Shown piece after piece: positions 42,153-50,383 of a stretch of DNA of 64,000 nt. The DNA is taken from assembly GCF_009861505.1 (NCBI RefSeq), contig NZ_WTFT01000049.1:1-64000 (forward strand). Reading direction: 5' to 3'. Below the pieces are notes generated by a model that had not been told where the DNA came from, did no database searches, and worked only from the letters and a program-made list of their open reading frames with translations. Origin of the DNA: Pseudomonas izuensis (GTDB lineage Bacteria; Pseudomonadota; Gammaproteobacteria; Pseudomonadales; Pseudomonadaceae). The position numbers and the translations under genes are program-made. Position 1 is the first letter of the stretch; every line of letters begins with the position of its first letter.

Positions 42153-43349
42153 ATGCCATTTGTCGTTTACATCTTCACGCTCAGTGCCTTCGCCCTCGGC
42201 CTTGCGGAGTTCGTTCCCATCGGTCTGACCGACGTCATGGCGCACAACCTGAATATCGATATCGAACAGGTCGGCAGCGCCGTGACTACCTATGCACTGG
42301 GCGCAACCTTAGCCGCCCCGGTCTTGACGGCTTTGACTGCAGGTTGGTCGCGCAAGCGCGTCATGCTGACGACCGTTCTGGTCTTCACCGTCGGTAGCCT
42401 GGCCGCGGCCATTGCGACGAATCTGTCTACCCTGCTGATCGCGCGCTTTGTCGCAGGCATGGGCCACGGTCTGTTCCTGGCGGTTGCCTCCAGCACGGCG
42501 GCGCGCCTCGCGGGCCCGAAGAAGGCTGGTAGCGCGGTGGCCGTCGTGTTCGGTGGCTTCACCATCGCCATGGCAGTCGGCGTGCCGGTCAGCACTTACC
42601 TGGGGGGCGTGATCTCTTGGCGCCCGGTGCTCGGCGCGATCGGGGCATTCGGTGCATTGGGCTTCCTCGGCTTGTTGCTGGGCATGAAGGAACCGCCAAA
42701 GGCGCAGAGCCGTGAATCCGACTCCGTGGGCCAGGCCTTGAAGGCAATCTTCAACCCGGTCCTGCTATTCGCCGCCCTCGTGACGGTCCTGGGCTATGCC
42801 GGCTCGTTCACGGCCTATACCTACATCGCCCCGCTGCTCACTGAGGTGACGCACGTCAGCAGCCACACCGTCGGCATCTTCATGCTCGTCTATGGCGTGC
42901 TTGCCGCGATCGGCAACGTGATCGGCGGCAAACTGAGCGACCGACTCGGGGTAAACCGGGCGAGCGTAGCCTTGATCGCCGGCATTGCGATCATCACCTT
43001 GGGCATGTGGGGATTCGCCTCATCAGCGGTCGCGATGGGCATCCTGGTCGCACTGTTGGGCATGTTCACCTTCGCCGCGGTGCCGGCCCTGCAAGCCCGC
43101 CTGATCGGCATTGCCGAACAGCATGCACCGCACGCCCACAGTGTGGCCGCCGGACTGAACATCGCCGGGTTCAACTCCGGTATCGCGCTGGGCTCGCTGG
43201 TGGGCGGTACGACGCTCGGCACGCTGGGCGTTACGTACACCGGCCTCGCGGGTGCCTTGATTTCGGCCTTGGGCCTCGTAGTGCTGCTCGTGCAACTGGC
43301 GCGTAGCGGCGGTGTCGAGTACCGCGCCGTCAGTGGCGTTGGCCACTGA
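42153..43349 (+). CDS. MFS exporter, DHA1 (AraJ/sugar-efflux-like) type
   Basis: The 398-residue protein has twelve membrane segments. Landmarks are FVPIGLTDVMAHNLNIDIEQVGSAVTTYALGATLAAPVLTALTAGWSRKRVM (motif A region) and FVAGMGHGLFLAVASSTAARLAGPKKAGSAVAVVFGGFTIAMAVGVPVSTYLG (motif C). The family exports drugs, sugars or arabinose-like compounds. It precedes the hydrolase gene by 20 bp. Confidence 0.87.
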   Translation: MPFVVYIFTLSAFALGLAEFVPIGLTDVMAHNLNIDIEQVGSAVTTYALGATLAAPVLTALTAGWSRKRVMLTTVLVFTVGSLAAAIATNLSTLLIARFVAGMGHGLFLAVASSTAARLAGPKKAGSAVAVVFGGFTIAMAVGVPVSTYLGGVISWRPVLGAIGAFGALGFLGLLLGMKEPPKAQSRESDSVGQALKAIFNPVLLFAALVTVLGYAGSFTAYTYIAPLLTEVTHVSSHTVGIFMLVYGVLAAIGNVIGGKLSDRLGVNRASVALIAGIAIITLGMWGFASSAVAMGILVALLGMFTFAAVPALQARLIGIAEQHAPHAHSVAAGLNIAGFNSGIALGSLVGGTTLGTLGVTYTGLAGALISALGLVVLLVQLARSGGVEYRAVSGVGH

Positions 43350-43369
43350 ACTCTGATGACTGGAAGGTA

Positions 43370-44317
43370 ATGACCATGACAACCCCCAACAATCCTGCCC
43401 CCACGCGCATCACCGTACAGATTCCGACGGCGTCGGGCGACGCGATCGAAGCGTGGGTCTACCTGCCTGCAGGCAGTGGCCCCCACCCTGTCGTGGTGAT
43501 GGCCCACGGCATCGGCGCCATCAAGGCAGGAGGACTGTCCCCGTTCGCCGAGCGCTTTCGCGAGGAGGGATTCGTCGCCATCGCCTTCGACTACCGCAAT
43601 TTTGGAGGCTCCGGTGGACAACCACGCGAAGTACTCTCCGTCCCGCGTCAACGTGCGGACTACAGCACCGTCATCGGCTGGGCCGTTGCGCAGCCTTACA
43701 TCGACCCACGCCAGGTCATTGTTTGGGGCACTTCGTTTGCCGGCATGCATGTCGTCGAACTGGCTGCCTGTGACACTCGTGTGGCTGGAGCGATCGCTCA
43801 GGCCCCACTCACCGACGGCTTGGCCGCGGCGTTGATGGCCCCACCCAAGATCGGAATTCGCCTCTTCGGGCTGGCGTTGCTCGATCTTTTCGGCTCCCTG
43901 TTCGGCCGCCAGCCGATCTACATTGCAGGTCACGGGAAACCCGGAGATCTGTCCATTGGTGCCACGCCTGACGGCCTGTTCGGGGAGAGGCTCATGACCC
44001 CGAAGGATGGGACACCATGGCACGACCGCGTGGCCGCGCGGTCTCTGCTGAGCTTCTCGTGGCGCCGCCCCGTGCGCCGCGCCGCTTCAGTGCGTGTTCC
44101 CTTCCTGCTGGTCGTCCCGCAGGCAGACGCCATCGCGCCGGTGCCTGCCGCGCTTGAGGTCGCACGCAGGGCACCACGGGCTGAATTGTTCCGCAGCGCC
44201 GGTGGTCACTACGACGTCTACGAAGGTGGGGCAGGATTTGCTGACGTGTTGCGCACGGAGGTCGAGTTCCTCCACCGGCACGCCGGGACTTCTGCCAAAA
44301 AAAATGACGGGGCCTGA
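43370..44317 (+). CDS. Alpha/beta hydrolase
   Basis: The 315-residue protein has the oxyanion segment VVMAHGIGAIK, the nucleophile elbow WGTSFAGMH (serine at about 124), and late acid and histidine candidates VVPQADAIAPV and SAGGHYDVYEG. It resembles dienelactone hydrolase/acetyl xylan esterase-like bacterial hydrolases. An ATG at 43376 is an equally possible start. It is the last cargo gene before the right end of the cassette. Substrate unknown. Confidence 0.83.
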   Translation: MTMTTPNNPAPTRITVQIPTASGDAIEAWVYLPAGSGPHPVVVMAHGIGAIKAGGLSPFAERFREEGFVAIAFDYRNFGGSGGQPREVLSVPRQRADYSTVIGWAVAQPYIDPRQVIVWGTSFAGMHVVELAACDTRVAGAIAQAPLTDGLAAALMAPPKIGIRLFGLALLDLFGSLFGRQPIYIAGHGKPGDLSIGATPDGLFGERLMTPKDGTPWHDRVAARSLLSFSWRRPVRRAASVRVPFLLVVPQADAIAPVPAALEVARRAPRAELFRSAGGHYDVYEGGAGFADVLRTEVEFLHRHAGTSAKKNDGA

Positions 44318-44440
44318 AGCCCTTTCCGGAGCTTGGTTCGACTTGTGGGAAAAGATTTAGCGCGTGTGGGCGTCCGTTTGTGGGTGCAAATGGATCATCC
44401 GTTTCAAATCGGTCGAGCGTCCGAGATGGATCGTTCTCTG

Positions 44441-44533
44441 CCGGTCATTACCACAAATTTTGCTGATCAAATCCGATGCAAATGGCTGGTTAGGTCGAAT
44501 GCAAATGGGTGGGCAAGTCCGTGCAAGCGCGCA
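44441..44533 (+). repeat. Right end of the cassette
   Basis: Reads outward CCGGTCATTACCAC, CTGATCAAATCCGATGCAAA, GGTCGAATGCAAATGGGTGG and GTGCAAGCGCGCA. It pairs with the left end in inverted orientation. Inside it (44318-44440) no gene is seen, but another GCAAATGGATCATCC word lies near 44386. Confidence 0.75.
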
Positions 44534-44538
44534 GCCAT
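44534..44538. repeat. Right copy of 5-bp target-site duplication GCCAT
   Basis: GCCAT directly follows the right tip ...GCGCA, matching the five bases before the left tip. Confidence 0.65.
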
Positions 44539-44594
44539 CACCCGGCGTGCCATGGCTTGCCACGTAAAAGCCTACATAAGGAATTTCACATAAC

Positions 44595-44604
44595 GAACAT
44601 GTTC
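44595..44604. promoter_or_regulatory. Palindrome GAACATGTTC upstream of the Rieske operon
   Basis: A perfect 10-bp palindrome lies about 86 bp before the Rieske gene start, in the only regulatory DNA between the cassette end and that gene. It is a candidate activator or repressor site. Confidence 0.35.
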
Positions 44605-44689
44605 TTCACGACATGGGCGAGGTTGGCCCGGTTCTCTAGCATGGGCTGCGTACTTCCCCGGTGTCACTCCCATGTCAAGGAGAACTGAA

Positions 44690-45745
44690 ATGTCCACGGC
44701 CGCCATCGCCTGCCAGTCTGTTACCTGGAACCCGATCACCAAAACCAGCACCTTCACCGCACAAGATCGCGAGATCCTCAGCCAGCACTGGCACCCCGTC
44801 GCTTTTTCAGCGGACGTGACCGACAAGCCGTATGCCGTCACCCTGCTGGACGAGCCCGTCGTGCTCTACCGTGCAGGCGGCAAATTGAATGCCGCCCGCG
44901 ATATCTGCAGTCATCGTGGTGCGCCACTGAGCAAGGGCTGGGTTCAGGGCGAGAACATCATTTGCCCCTATCACGGGTTGCACTTCGGCACCGATGGCCG
45001 CTGTACGCGCATTCCATCGGAGCCCAATGCCAATCTCACCGAGCGCCATCGCATCCAGATATACTCGACCCGCGAAGACTACGGGATGATCTGGGTATTG
45101 ATGTCTGGCACCAGTGCGCCCTTCGCGCAAATGCCGTCCTGGCATGACGACCACTTCCAGCGCATCCTTCCGCCCTCGATTGACATCGCCGCCTCGGCCG
45201 GCCGCCAGGTGGAGGGCTTTATCGACGTCGCCCACTTCGCCTGGATTCACCACGAAGCCTTTGCCGAACGCGACAATCCGGTGGTGCCCACCTACAAGGC
45301 CGAAGTCACGCCGTACGGGTTGCACGCCGAATACATCAGTAGCGTCAGCAATTTCCCCAAGAGCATGCAGCACCGCGCCCCGGAAGGCTTTCTCTGGAGC
45401 CGCACCTTCGATGTCTTTGCGCCGTTCACCGCCCGGTTGACCGTCAACTTTCCCGATCCGGAACACCGCCTGGTGATTCTGAACGCGGCCAGCCCGATCT
45501 CGGCGCGCAAGACACGCATGTTCTGCGCTATTACGCGCAACTTCGACAAGGAGATGCCGCTGGATGACGTGTACGCCTTCAACCAGCAGGTGTTCGAAGA
45601 AGACCGCGACATCGTCGAACTGTGCCGCCCGGAAGACTTGCCGCTGGACCTTTCGCTGGAAATCCATATTCCCGCCGATCGCTCCTCCACCGCCTATCGC
45701 CGCGCCTTGAGGGCGCTCGGCCTGGGCCGTGCCTTCACCAGCTGA
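44690..45745 (+). CDS. Rieske non-heme iron oxygenase, alpha subunit type
   Basis: The protein has 351 residues from the ATG at 44690, preceded by AAGGAGAA. The Rieske [2Fe-2S] motif is C73-x-H75 ... C92-x2-H95 (CSHRGAPL, CPYHGLHFG). The mononuclear iron site is in GFIDVAHFAWIHHEAFAE. Its length and layout resemble VanA-type oxygenases and demethylases. It needs an electron donor; the next gene supplies a rubredoxin fused to its reductase. The substrate is unknown, probably aromatic or an N/O-methyl compound. Confidence 0.9.
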   Translation: MSTAAIACQSVTWNPITKTSTFTAQDREILSQHWHPVAFSADVTDKPYAVTLLDEPVVLYRAGGKLNAARDICSHRGAPLSKGWVQGENIICPYHGLHFGTDGRCTRIPSEPNANLTERHRIQIYSTREDYGMIWVLMSGTSAPFAQMPSWHDDHFQRILPPSIDIAASAGRQVEGFIDVAHFAWIHHEAFAERDNPVVPTYKAEVTPYGLHAEYISSVSNFPKSMQHRAPEGFLWSRTFDVFAPFTARLTVNFPDPEHRLVILNAASPISARKTRMFCAITRNFDKEMPLDDVYAFNQQVFEEDRDIVELCRPEDLPLDLSLEIHIPADRSSTAYRRALRALGLGRAFTS

Positions 45746-45782
45746 TGACCTGACTGCCAACCGATTGATGGGAGCAACGACC

Positions 45783-47138
45783 ATGTATAAGTGGGAATGT
45801 CTTGTGTGCGGCTTCGTCTACGATGAAGCCACCGGTATGCCGGAGCACGGCATCGCGGCGGGTACCCGTTGGGAGGACGTGCCGGACGACTGGTTCTGCC
45901 CGGATTGCGGCGTGGGCAAGGCCGATTTTGAGATGATCCGGGTCCCGGTCGATGCACTTGTAAATCACCCGGCGAGCCAACCCGACCCGGTGATCATTCT
46001 GGGATCGGGTCTGGCCGGTTACACCGTGGCCCGTGAGCTGCGCAAGCTGGACACCGAGATACCGATCATGATCGTGACGCGCGATGGCGGGGAGTTTTAC
46101 TCCAAGCCCGCGCTGTCCAATGCCTTCCAGACAGGGCGCCTGCCGGATCAGCTTGTCACGTTCAGCGCCGGGCAGATGGCGACGCAACTGCAAGCGCAGA
46201 TCAAGACCCACATGTCGATTGAACAGATCGACCCCGAGGCGCAACGGGTCTACATCGATGGCCAGCCATACCGCTATAGCGCGCTGGTGCTGGCATTGGG
46301 CGCCGATGCGCGCCGCCCTGCCCTGCAAGGCGACGCAGTGGAATCCATCATCACGGTCAACGATCTGGAAGATTACCGGTCCTTTCGTCAGCAGATCGGC
46401 GTTGAAAGTCGGATTGCCATTCTGGGTGCCGGACTGATTGGCTGCGAGTTTGCCAACGACCTGCGCCATGCTGGCCATGAGGTGTGGGTTGTCGACCGCG
46501 CCACCTGGCCACTGAGTCGCCTGCTGCCAACGGAGGCCGGGGACGAAATGGCAAATGCGTTGAAGTCCATTGGCGTGCGTCTGGAGCTTGGCAATGCACC
46601 GGTCGCCGTTCACCGCACCGACAAGGGATTGCAACTGCAAATGGCTGATAGCCACGTGCTCGAGGTGGACCATGTGCTGTGCGCCATCGGACTGGAACCG
46701 CGGGTCGACCTGGCGCGTGCGGCGGGTATTGCCGTGTCCAGTGGCATCATTACCGATGCCTGCCTGCGCGCGGGCGCCAGTAACGTCTATGCCCTGGGCG
46801 ATTGCGCGCAAGTCCATGACCTGGTGTTGCCCTACGTCATGCCCATCATGCTGCAGGCCCGCGCCCTGGCCCGAACGCTGGCTGGCCAGCCCACCCCGGT
46901 CGCCTATCCCGCCATGCCGGTGACCATCAAGACCAGTGTCCTGCCGACGATCGTGGCGTCGCCGATGGACAGCGAGGGGCTGTGGTCCACCCAACGGATG
47001 GAGCCTTGCGACAGAGGCATCGCGAACGTGAAGTCCATCTACCACGATCAGCAACATCGAATGGCTGGCTTCGTGCTGATGGGGGCTGCGACGCAAGAAA
47101 AAACCGAACTGCTGAAAACGCTGCCGGACTGGCGCTAG
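45783..47138 (+). CDS. Rubredoxin-rubredoxin reductase fusion protein
   Basis: The protein has 451 residues from the ATG at 45783 (GGGAG upstream). Residues 1-52 are a rubredoxin with iron ligands C6, C9, C39 and C42 (CLVCG, CPDCG). Residues 65-450 are an FAD/NAD(P)H reductase: VIILGSGLAGYTVARELRK, IAILGAGLIGCEFANDL and VYALGDCAQ. Fused, it would pass electrons from NAD(P)H through FAD to the rubredoxin iron, and then most likely to the Rieske oxygenase encoded 37 bp upstream. Confidence 0.92.
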   Translation: MYKWECLVCGFVYDEATGMPEHGIAAGTRWEDVPDDWFCPDCGVGKADFEMIRVPVDALVNHPASQPDPVIILGSGLAGYTVARELRKLDTEIPIMIVTRDGGEFYSKPALSNAFQTGRLPDQLVTFSAGQMATQLQAQIKTHMSIEQIDPEAQRVYIDGQPYRYSALVLALGADARRPALQGDAVESIITVNDLEDYRSFRQQIGVESRIAILGAGLIGCEFANDLRHAGHEVWVVDRATWPLSRLLPTEAGDEMANALKSIGVRLELGNAPVAVHRTDKGLQLQMADSHVLEVDHVLCAIGLEPRVDLARAAGIAVSSGIITDACLRAGASNVYALGDCAQVHDLVLPYVMPIMLQARALARTLAGQPTPVAYPAMPVTIKTSVLPTIVASPMDSEGLWSTQRMEPCDRGIANVKSIYHDQQHRMAGFVLMGAATQEKTELLKTLPDWR

Positions 47139-47170
47139 CAGAGTCTTTGCATGGACGCCTCCAGACATAT

Positions 47171-47194
47171 CGCTATATCATCATTTATATAGCG
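47171..47194. promoter_or_regulatory. Inverted repeat CGCTATAT-N8-ATATAGCG ahead of the LysR gene
   Basis: Exact 8-bp arms in a very AT-rich 35-bp stretch between the reductase stop and the LysR GTG start. It could be the LysR autoregulatory site or a terminator for the oxygenase operon. Confidence 0.45.
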
Positions 47195-47221
47195 CTATGA
47201 CTCATCAGAACCGAGGCTGCT

Positions 47222-48181
47222 GTGCCAAACTCCCTGCCCAACTTCGATGTCCAGCTGATGCGGACCTTGCATACCCTGCTGACGGAATGCAGCGTTTCGC
47301 GTACGGCCGAGTTGCTTGGGCAAACTCAACCGGCCATCAGTGTTGCCCTGCGTCGGCTGCGTGAGCTGACTGGCGATCAATTGCTCGTGCGCAGCGGCAG
47401 CCGCATGGTGCTGACCGCACACGGCCAGACCTTGATCGAGCCAGTCTCCCAGGCGCTGGACGGGATCGAGCAGATCCTGCACCCGCTCGACCGGTTCGAT
47501 CCTGCCACAACCCGGCAGACCTTTCGCATCAGCACCCCGGATTACCTGAGCGTTTTCTTTGTTCCGGCCATCATCGAGCGGTTCCATGCGCACGCACCCT
47601 TTGCCACGCTGGAGTTGACGCACTTGCAAGCCGATGGCGGATACTCACGTGGGCTGGAGGATGGTTATCTGGATCTGGTGATCGGAAACTGGAATACACC
47701 GGCAGATCACCTCCATCTGCAACCCTTATGCGACGATGATCTGGTGTGCCTGATGCGCGAAGAACACCCCATCGGGCCAGGTTGCCTGACGCGGGAAGCC
47801 TATACGGACGCGGACCATCTCGCCGTCATGACACACAATGCTTCCGGGCAAGGCACCATTGGCGCTGAACTGGCCAAGAGTGATCTGGCAAGACGGGTGA
47901 CGACGACCTTGCCCTACTTCTGCATCGCGCCCTATGTACTGGTCAAATCGAACCTGATCTTCACCACCACCCGGTCGTTTGCCAAGCATTACACCGAGTT
48001 ATTGCCGCTGCGTATCGAGCCTTTTCCGGTGCCCGCTCCCCCCTTGAGGTACTACCAGTTGTGGCATGCCCGCAAACATCGCTCACAAGCCTCGAAGTGG
48101 TTGCGCGGCCTGGTGCTGGCTGCAGCCAAGGCGATTGCTCCCGAGCCTTTGATGCCGCGTGACCAGAAACGCGGGCGCTAA
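47222..48181 (+). CDS. LysR family transcriptional regulator
   Basis: The 319-residue protein starts at a GTG. The helix-turn-helix is FDVQLMRTLHTLLTECSVSRTAELLGQTQPAISVALRRLRELTGDQLL (residues 8-56), in the NodD/PcpR-like style. The ligand domain follows. It is encoded 83 bp after the reductase in the same direction and probably controls the Rieske operon. Confidence 0.87.
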   Translation: MPNSLPNFDVQLMRTLHTLLTECSVSRTAELLGQTQPAISVALRRLRELTGDQLLVRSGSRMVLTAHGQTLIEPVSQALDGIEQILHPLDRFDPATTRQTFRISTPDYLSVFFVPAIIERFHAHAPFATLELTHLQADGGYSRGLEDGYLDLVIGNWNTPADHLHLQPLCDDDLVCLMREEHPIGPGCLTREAYTDADHLAVMTHNASGQGTIGAELAKSDLARRVTTTLPYFCIAPYVLVKSNLIFTTTRSFAKHYTELLPLRIEPFPVPAPPLRYYQLWHARKHRSQASKWLRGLVLAAAKAIAPEPLMPRDQKRGR

Positions 48182-48203
48182 GCGTTCCCGGCCCTGCCCC
48201 TGA

Positions 48204-48659
48204 TTATCCAACCTCCAGCGCCTTGCGCATGAACACCCGGGAGAAGCCATTTTCTGTGGCTCGGTGGGTTTCCTGGTAGCCCAGCTTTTTATAGATCTCA
48301 ATGTTCTCGATCATCAGCTCATGGGTGTAGAGCCGAACCGCTTCGCATCCGGAGCGTTGTGCATGCTGCTCACAGAACGCCATCAATCTTTTTCCCAAGC
48401 CTTGGCCTTTGTAGCGAGGCGACACCGCGACATTGATCAGGAGCAGTTCCGTGTGCTCCCGGCTCATCACCAGTACCCCCGCGATTTCAGCCCCCTCCGT
48501 CAGCACGAACGTATCGGTATCAACCAGTACCTGCCGATAATCCTCCAGCATGGGCGCCGGTTTTCTGCCGATCCTGGAGATGTAGGGCGTGTAGGCTTCG
48601 GTGACCAGCAAGGCGATGCATTCGGCATCACCCTGTCGAGCCCGGCGGATAGTCTGCAA
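48204..48659 (-). CDS. GNAT family N-acetyltransferase
   Basis: The 151-residue protein is best started at a TTG (48659) because GGGAGA lies six bases upstream; longer ATG readings pass through non-homologous sequence. The acetyl-CoA motif is NVAVSPRYKGQGLGKRLMAFCEQHA (about 75-100), followed by VRLYTHELMIENIEIYKKLGYQE, the C-terminal GNAT pattern. Substrate unknown. Confidence 0.85.
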   Translation of the reverse strand: MQTIRRARQGDAECIALLVTEAYTPYISRIGRKPAPMLEDYRQVLVDTDTFVLTEGAEIAGVLVMSREHTELLLINVAVSPRYKGQGLGKRLMAFCEQHAQRSGCEAVRLYTHELMIENIEIYKKLGYQETHRATENGFSRVFMRKALEVG

Positions 48660-48735
48660 AGCGAATCTCCCAAACAAACAGTGATTGTGGCAGCCAGGCA
48701 TGAGGCGGGTTAAATCCGCAGGCCCAGGCGGCCCG

Positions 48736-49332
48736 TCAATGAGTCCCTTGCCGCACCGATCGTCTGACCTCGGCCTGTATGTCATACGCCGGTGACTCCA
48801 CGGCATTGAAATCCTGAGTGTACCGCTGGGCAAATCCTTCTACTCCCCACTCCTGAAACTGCTGCACATGCTTGAGCTCGTGAGCCCAGAGCGCGATGTC
48901 CTGCTCTGCGGTTTGAGTGTCCCGGAAGAGGATGATATCGATCAGCGTCACCGCACCGACATCAGGGTTTTGCAGCATGGCCGTGGCGGCGCTTAACTGG
49001 CCGTTGTCGCTGACTTTGTAGCGCGCGGCATCGAGGACGCCGGGGTCGTACCAATGCAGCAGTTGCTCGCGCAGGTGCGGTGGAATGGGTTGAAGGTCGG
49101 CAGTGGCGGCTTCAGCGCGGGCCTGGGTCAGCCACAGCGCCAGGGCCGGCGCCGCGATCTGGTGGATGTCATCAGGCAGGGGGCCAAGCAGCGGTCCCAG
49201 GTCCGGCAGGCAGATGCAGCTGTCCAGGCACACTTGTTTCTGGCCAGCCGGGCAGGTGCTGTTCTGGGCCGGCACTTCAAGCGTCAGGCAAAGAACAAAC
49301 AACGCCACCATGCGCGTGGTGATGGCCGGCAT
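48736..49332 (-). CDS. DUF4157 (metallopeptidase-like) exported protein
   Basis: The protein has 198 residues from the ATG at 49332 (GGAGG upstream). It has a signal peptide (MVALFVLCLTLEVPAQ), a cysteine-rich patch (CPAGQKQVCLDSCICLP) and the HELKHVQQF motif of DUF4157, an HExxH-like zinc site in which the second glutamate is replaced (HELKH keeps H-E-x-x-H). It is probably a periplasmic protease-like protein. No secretion-system genes are adjacent. Confidence 0.75.
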   Translation of the reverse strand: MPAITTRMVALFVLCLTLEVPAQNSTCPAGQKQVCLDSCICLPDLGPLLGPLPDDIHQIAAPALALWLTQARAEAATADLQPIPPHLREQLLHWYDPGVLDAARYKVSDNGQLSAATAMLQNPDVGAVTLIDIILFRDTQTAEQDIALWAHELKHVQQFQEWGVEGFAQRYTQDFNAVESPAYDIQAEVRRSVRQGTH

Positions 49333-49512
49333 TGGGCCCTCCAGGGGCGGACGCAGCGCGAACAATGGGTCACCATTGATCGACGACCCGCATAGCTTCA
49401 GGACTCCCGCCCGTTCTGACCGGCAGTGGTCGGTCAATAGTGGACTCCTGATCCGTACCAATAACAAGTGACCGGGAACTGCCGCACTCAGTAGCAGCCC
49501 TACTCCACTGTT

Positions 49513-49947
49513 ACGTTCGACAAACCCGTCCCCCTATTGCGGATGTTTGACGAAACCAAGACCCGCGAGTTTTATCTCGATTTTCTGGGTTTCAGCATCG
49601 AATTCGAGCACCGTTTCGAAGCCGATCTACCGTTGTATCTGGGACTGAGCCGAAACGGCCTGCAGCTCCATCTTTCTGAACATCATGGCGATGCCAGCCC
49701 GGGTTCGACGATATTCGTGCCGATGCGAAATATCGAACTGCTTCGGGACGAATTACTGGGCAAGCGCTACGGATACGGACGTCCGGATATTGTTGAGCAA
49801 GGCTGGGGGGAAAGTCCTGGAAGTCGAGCATCAGAATTATCCTGGTTTTCGCACAATGAAAACGAAAAGCCCTTCTTTATCCATACATTCTCGACCAATA
49901 AAGTTAACTCCAGCGCCGAGGACCGTCGGCCACCTTGGAGAAATTAG
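49513..49947 (+). pseudogene. Decayed glyoxalase/bleomycin-resistance superfamily gene
   Basis: The reading (V/T)FDKPVPLLRMFDETKTREFYLDFLGFSIEFEHRFEADLPLYLGLSRNGLQLHLSEHHGDASPG is clearly of this family. The family's usual initiator position reads ACG (49513) instead of ATG, leaving a TTG at 49537 as the only start. After residue 90 the family pattern is lost, at a run of six G (49805-49810) that may mark a frameshift. The last 18 codons come from a segment duplicated from 51.6 kb. It is probably non-functional. Confidence 0.65.
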
Positions 49948-50042
49948 CAATGATTTCCAAACCTCTTAACGACTACCGGGCCGCCCCGCAAGCCATGAAG
50001 CCCATGCTCAGGCTCGAAAAAGCCGCATCTGAAGCAGTCCTG
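49891..50042 (+). repeat. Partial duplicate of the 5' region of the AhpD-like gene
   Basis: These 152 bases align without gaps to 51572-51723, including 59 bases upstream of the start codon with the TTGGAG ribosome site. Substitutions are scattered, so the copy is not recent. Confidence 0.85.
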
Positions 50043-50120
50043 TCGCTCTCGTCGCCTCACTCTTGCGCGGCGTTGAAGTGTAAGTTCGCGCACGAGTTGC
50101 GGATGGACTTGGCTAGCTAA
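49950..50120 (+). pseudogene. Truncated AhpD-like (carboxymuconolactone decarboxylase family) relic
   Basis: The first 31 codons match the intact gene at 51631 (APQAMKPMLRLEKAASEAVL against APQAMKAMLGLEKAASESVL). After that the frame runs into unrelated sequence and stops at 50120, so the CxxC active site is missing. Confidence 0.75.
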
Positions 50121-50137
50121 ACAACTGAGGTTCAAAC

Positions 50138-50383
50138 ATGAGCGCATTCATTCAGATCACCACTCACCCTCAAGTCCAGTCCTACATAGAGCACTGCTTG
50201 GAAAAATCGCTACCTGAAGGTGTGTGGGCTTTGAAGCGTCAGACCGACGATGGACGGTTATGGTTACTCACGCTCTCCGTTGACCCGTGCAGCAGAGAAG
50301 CTGAATGGATTGTTCAATCGCTGTTGATGAATGGCTGGATAATGAGCATGGACTTTTCCGCCCCGCACGGCATGCCAGCCTAA
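50138..50383 (+). CDS. Small hypothetical protein
   Basis: The 81-residue soluble protein is preceded by GAGG. It shows no signal peptide or known motif (ITTHPQVQSYIEHCLEKSLPEGVWALKRQTDDGRLWLLTLSVD...). It sits just after the decayed segment. I do not recognise it. Confidence 0.45.
   Translation: MSAFIQITTHPQVQSYIEHCLEKSLPEGVWALKRQTDDGRLWLLTLSVDPCSREAEWIVQSLLMNGWIMSMDFSAPHGMPA

Larger units (their letters stand above)
37478..44533. mobile_element. Transposase-less cassette bounded by IS21-like inverted ends (7,056 bp)
   Basis: The left end (37478-37592) and right end (44441-44533) align as inverted repeats over about 93 bp; the left end holds one additional 22-bp internal repeat, which exactly accounts for its extra length. 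Tips read TGCGAAATTGCAC and, on the other strand, TGCGCGCTTGCAC, so the element has TG...CA termini. Each end contains several spaced copies of a (C/A)ATTTGCAT..GA.(C/T)TGACCAG-like word, the multiple-repeat design of IS21-family ends. GCCAT flanks both tips. No istA/istB-like gene lies inside; the six cargo genes run 37767-44317. The family assignment is from memory of end sequences. Confidence 0.72.

Noticed and set aside
44336..44593. Small ORFs at the right end of the cassette
   Set aside because: They are translations of the IS-like terminal repeats and lack coding features.
44618..44650. Sigma-54 promoter before the Rieske gene (TTGGCCCGG...)
   Set aside because: The GG and GC doublets are not at the required spacing.
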